A program made the translations under genes and the position numbers. A model generated the notes under the pieces. That model made no database searches. It was not told the origin of the DNA and saw only the letters and a program-made list of their open reading frames with translations. Below, piece after piece: positions 62,406 to 64,000 of a stretch of 64,000 bases of DNA. This DNA comes from Marchantia polymorpha subsp. ruderalis (Eukaryota; Streptophyta; Marchantiopsida; Marchantiales; Marchantiaceae): positions 5,210,501 to 5,274,500 of the forward strand of contig AP031353.1 of the NCBI GenBank assembly GCA_037833965.1. The letters are read 5' to 3'. The first letter of the stretch is position 1; each line of letters begins with the position of its first letter.

Positions 62406-63437
62406 TTTGATGTTAATGAAAAATATAACTGAAGAAGTAAAATTGCCCAGCGGACAAACTAAACAATAAAGACATAATCACAGGTTGTATAGTTTTCTAT
62501 AGATATATACAAAAAAACATTTAGTGAAGACAAAATTTGTTTAGTTCGATATGATGTCATTCTATGAATAACATGAATGTAGCAATGTCATTTGGAATTA
62601 GATTGAAGAAGAAAAAAAAATGGTTGGAAAATTTATGGATTTAAAATTAGATTTCAGATTAAAAATTTAACTCTTTTTATGATTACAAATATAAAATCTT
62701 TAAAATATGATATATTTGTTTTAGAACTTATAAAAAACACAGTTGTATCCATAGACAAACTTTAAATTTTGGATTTCTTTTACAAAACTTTTATGGAATA
62801 TCTAGATGTATTCATAGATGATCTAACTACAATATTATTATTAAGAAATGCGTAAATCACAAGGTTGATGTAATTTTTGAAAGTACATCAATTTGCAAAA
62901 TTTCATATTTTTTAGCTCCAAACAAATAAGAAGAATAGTATGTTGAGCAACAAATTTATTCAATGAAATGATAATATGCAATTATCCATTGATTATCTAG
63001 TATGAATCACTTATTTGATCAACTTCAAATATCAAAGTAATTCATCAAATTGATTATAAGGAGAGATTATAAATGTATTCAAATTGTGTATGAAGATATC
63101 CACAAGATTGCAATTACTACATTCATGAGATTAAAAATGAATTTTTTTACCCCTATCTAGACAATATTGTTATTATTTTTAAGATATACAGCAAAATCTT
63201 GAATGATAGTATGTATCATTTAAGTTACTTCAGAGATTAAAAAATAATAAATTAGATATCAAAGTTTCAAAATATGAATGTGGCAAATCACGAATAGGTT
63301 ATTTGAATCATAGAATTACATTAAAAAAAACCCACGTGATGAGTGAGAAGATAGAATTAATTAAAAAATCTACAACGACTGAAATCAATTTTAAACTAAA
63401 TTTTTTAACTTAGATTTGTGAAAAATTTGACTCGTTT
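62406..63437 (+). pseudogene. Ty3/gypsy protease-RT fossil related to the intact element
   Basis: Nucleotide reading follows the intact copy from about 56525 to 57780, with deletions. Examples are the ACTGAAGAAGTAAAATTGCC block, the LVRYDVIL-encoding block, TATTTGATCAACTTCAA, CCCTATCTAGAC and GTGATGAGTGAGAAGATAGA. Most differences are C-to-T or G-to-A. Frames are broken and no LTRs are recognised. A decayed relative on the same strand, 2.2 kb from the live-looking copy. Confidence 0.85.
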
Positions 63438-63656
63438 GTAATCATTTAAAAAATTTCTATAATCATATTAACATTCAACTATATATCAATCAATCAATTT
63501 ATTCAAGAATCATCTCAATCATTGAATTGGAGTAGATATTGTCTTGTTTGCGTCTTATTGTTAATCAAAAGATAAAACAAACTTGCATGTATATTTCATG
63601 TGGTTCAGCGTGGAGAGACATAATCCGTACATTTGGATATACGAGTGTGATACTTT

Positions 63657-63760
63657 CAGTTTTCTATCACATTACTTGGGGATTTACCGATTTACTTGGA
63701 GATATTTTCAGTTTTTCTATCACATTACTTGGGGATTTCCCGATTTACTTGGAGATATTT
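63657..63760. repeat. 52-bp tandem duplication
   Basis: Units start at 63657 and 63709; each reads CAGTTTT(T)CTATCACATTACTT, then GGGGATTT, CCGATTTACTTGGAGATATTT. They differ by one inserted T and an A/C change. It lies in AT-rich non-coding DNA at the window end. Confidence 0.8.
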
Positions 63761-64000
63761 CTGACCAACTTTGAATGCACTTGCTAAAAATAATGTAATT
63801 TGATATATCCAAGAATAACTAGACATAGACAACATACATGTATAGTGTCATATTAGTTCACTTTATTAAGTAAACATAAATTAAATTACTAATTATGAGT
63901 TCAAAGGAATGAATACTTAGAAACAAAAATTAATAGTTACAAAAATTTTTTGTTGTATATATGTATTGTAACTTTGAGGAAGAAATGCAGTGAGAGTACA

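Noticed and set aside
1..64000. CRISPR arrays, operons, bacterial insertion sequences
   Set aside because: No regularly spaced direct repeats and no bacterial gene organisation; genes contain spliceosomal introns.

Overview
The window is a piece of a plant nuclear genome. The evidence is intron-rich genes with plant GT-AG splice sites, a plastid-targeted FabZ with a transit peptide, a GAUT13/14-type pectin galacturonosyltransferase, and plant-type Ty1/copia and Ty3/gypsy retrotransposons primed by initiator tRNA-Met. Very AT-rich, transposon-derived intergenic DNA alternating with short GC-richer gene islands suggests a bryophyte, perhaps a moss. That assignment is an inference from composition and gene style, not a proof.

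Layout. 1-4.5 kb: AT-rich decayed DNA with a Ty1/copia reverse transcriptase fossil. 4.5-8.4 kb: mixed sequence with a TATA-bearing GC-rich island and no gene I can support. 8.5-17.2 kb (minus strand): a WD40-repeat gene whose 21 consecutive exons I could join in phase. Two further phase-compatible exons lie at 20.2-20.4 and 23.7-23.9 kb and may be its 5' part. 26.5-28.4 kb: AT-rich spacer. 28.9-30.8 kb (plus): four-exon plastid 3-hydroxyacyl-ACP dehydratase (FabZ), complete at 246 aa. 30.8-39.3 kb: no supportable gene; the second half is extremely AT-rich and holds a MITE-like inverted repeat. 41-43.7 kb: GC- and purine-rich promoter/leader of the next gene. 43.7-50.0 kb (plus): six-exon GAUT13/14-like gene, complete at 533 aa. 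52.6-63.5 kb: a nest of retrotransposons.

The retrotransposon nest is the most interesting part. An intact 6.06-kb chromodomain Ty3/gypsy element (54128-60189) has identical 420-bp LTRs and a 5-bp target duplication. It sits inside a decayed Ty1/copia element whose halves can be read on both sides. Two older, strongly AT-shifted gypsy fossils related to the intact element flank it, one on each strand. The intact element has an unusual compact coding plan. Between the primer-binding site and gag are two small ORFs (72 and 68 codons) that look like diverged duplicates of each other; they are 7 nt apart, and the second ends 17 nt before gag. Gag and Pol are in different frames, joined by what looks like a textbook -1 ribosomal frameshift signal: a GGGAAAC heptamer in the right register, a 7-nt spacer and a potential H-type pseudoknot. 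The U3 part of the LTR carries four copies of a GCCACGTCA (ACGT-core) motif upstream of a TATA box, suggesting bZIP-type, possibly stress-linked, control.

The three cellular genes are unrelated in function: plastid fatty-acid elongation, Golgi cell-wall polysaccharide synthesis, and an unassigned WD40 scaffold. There is no sign that they act together.
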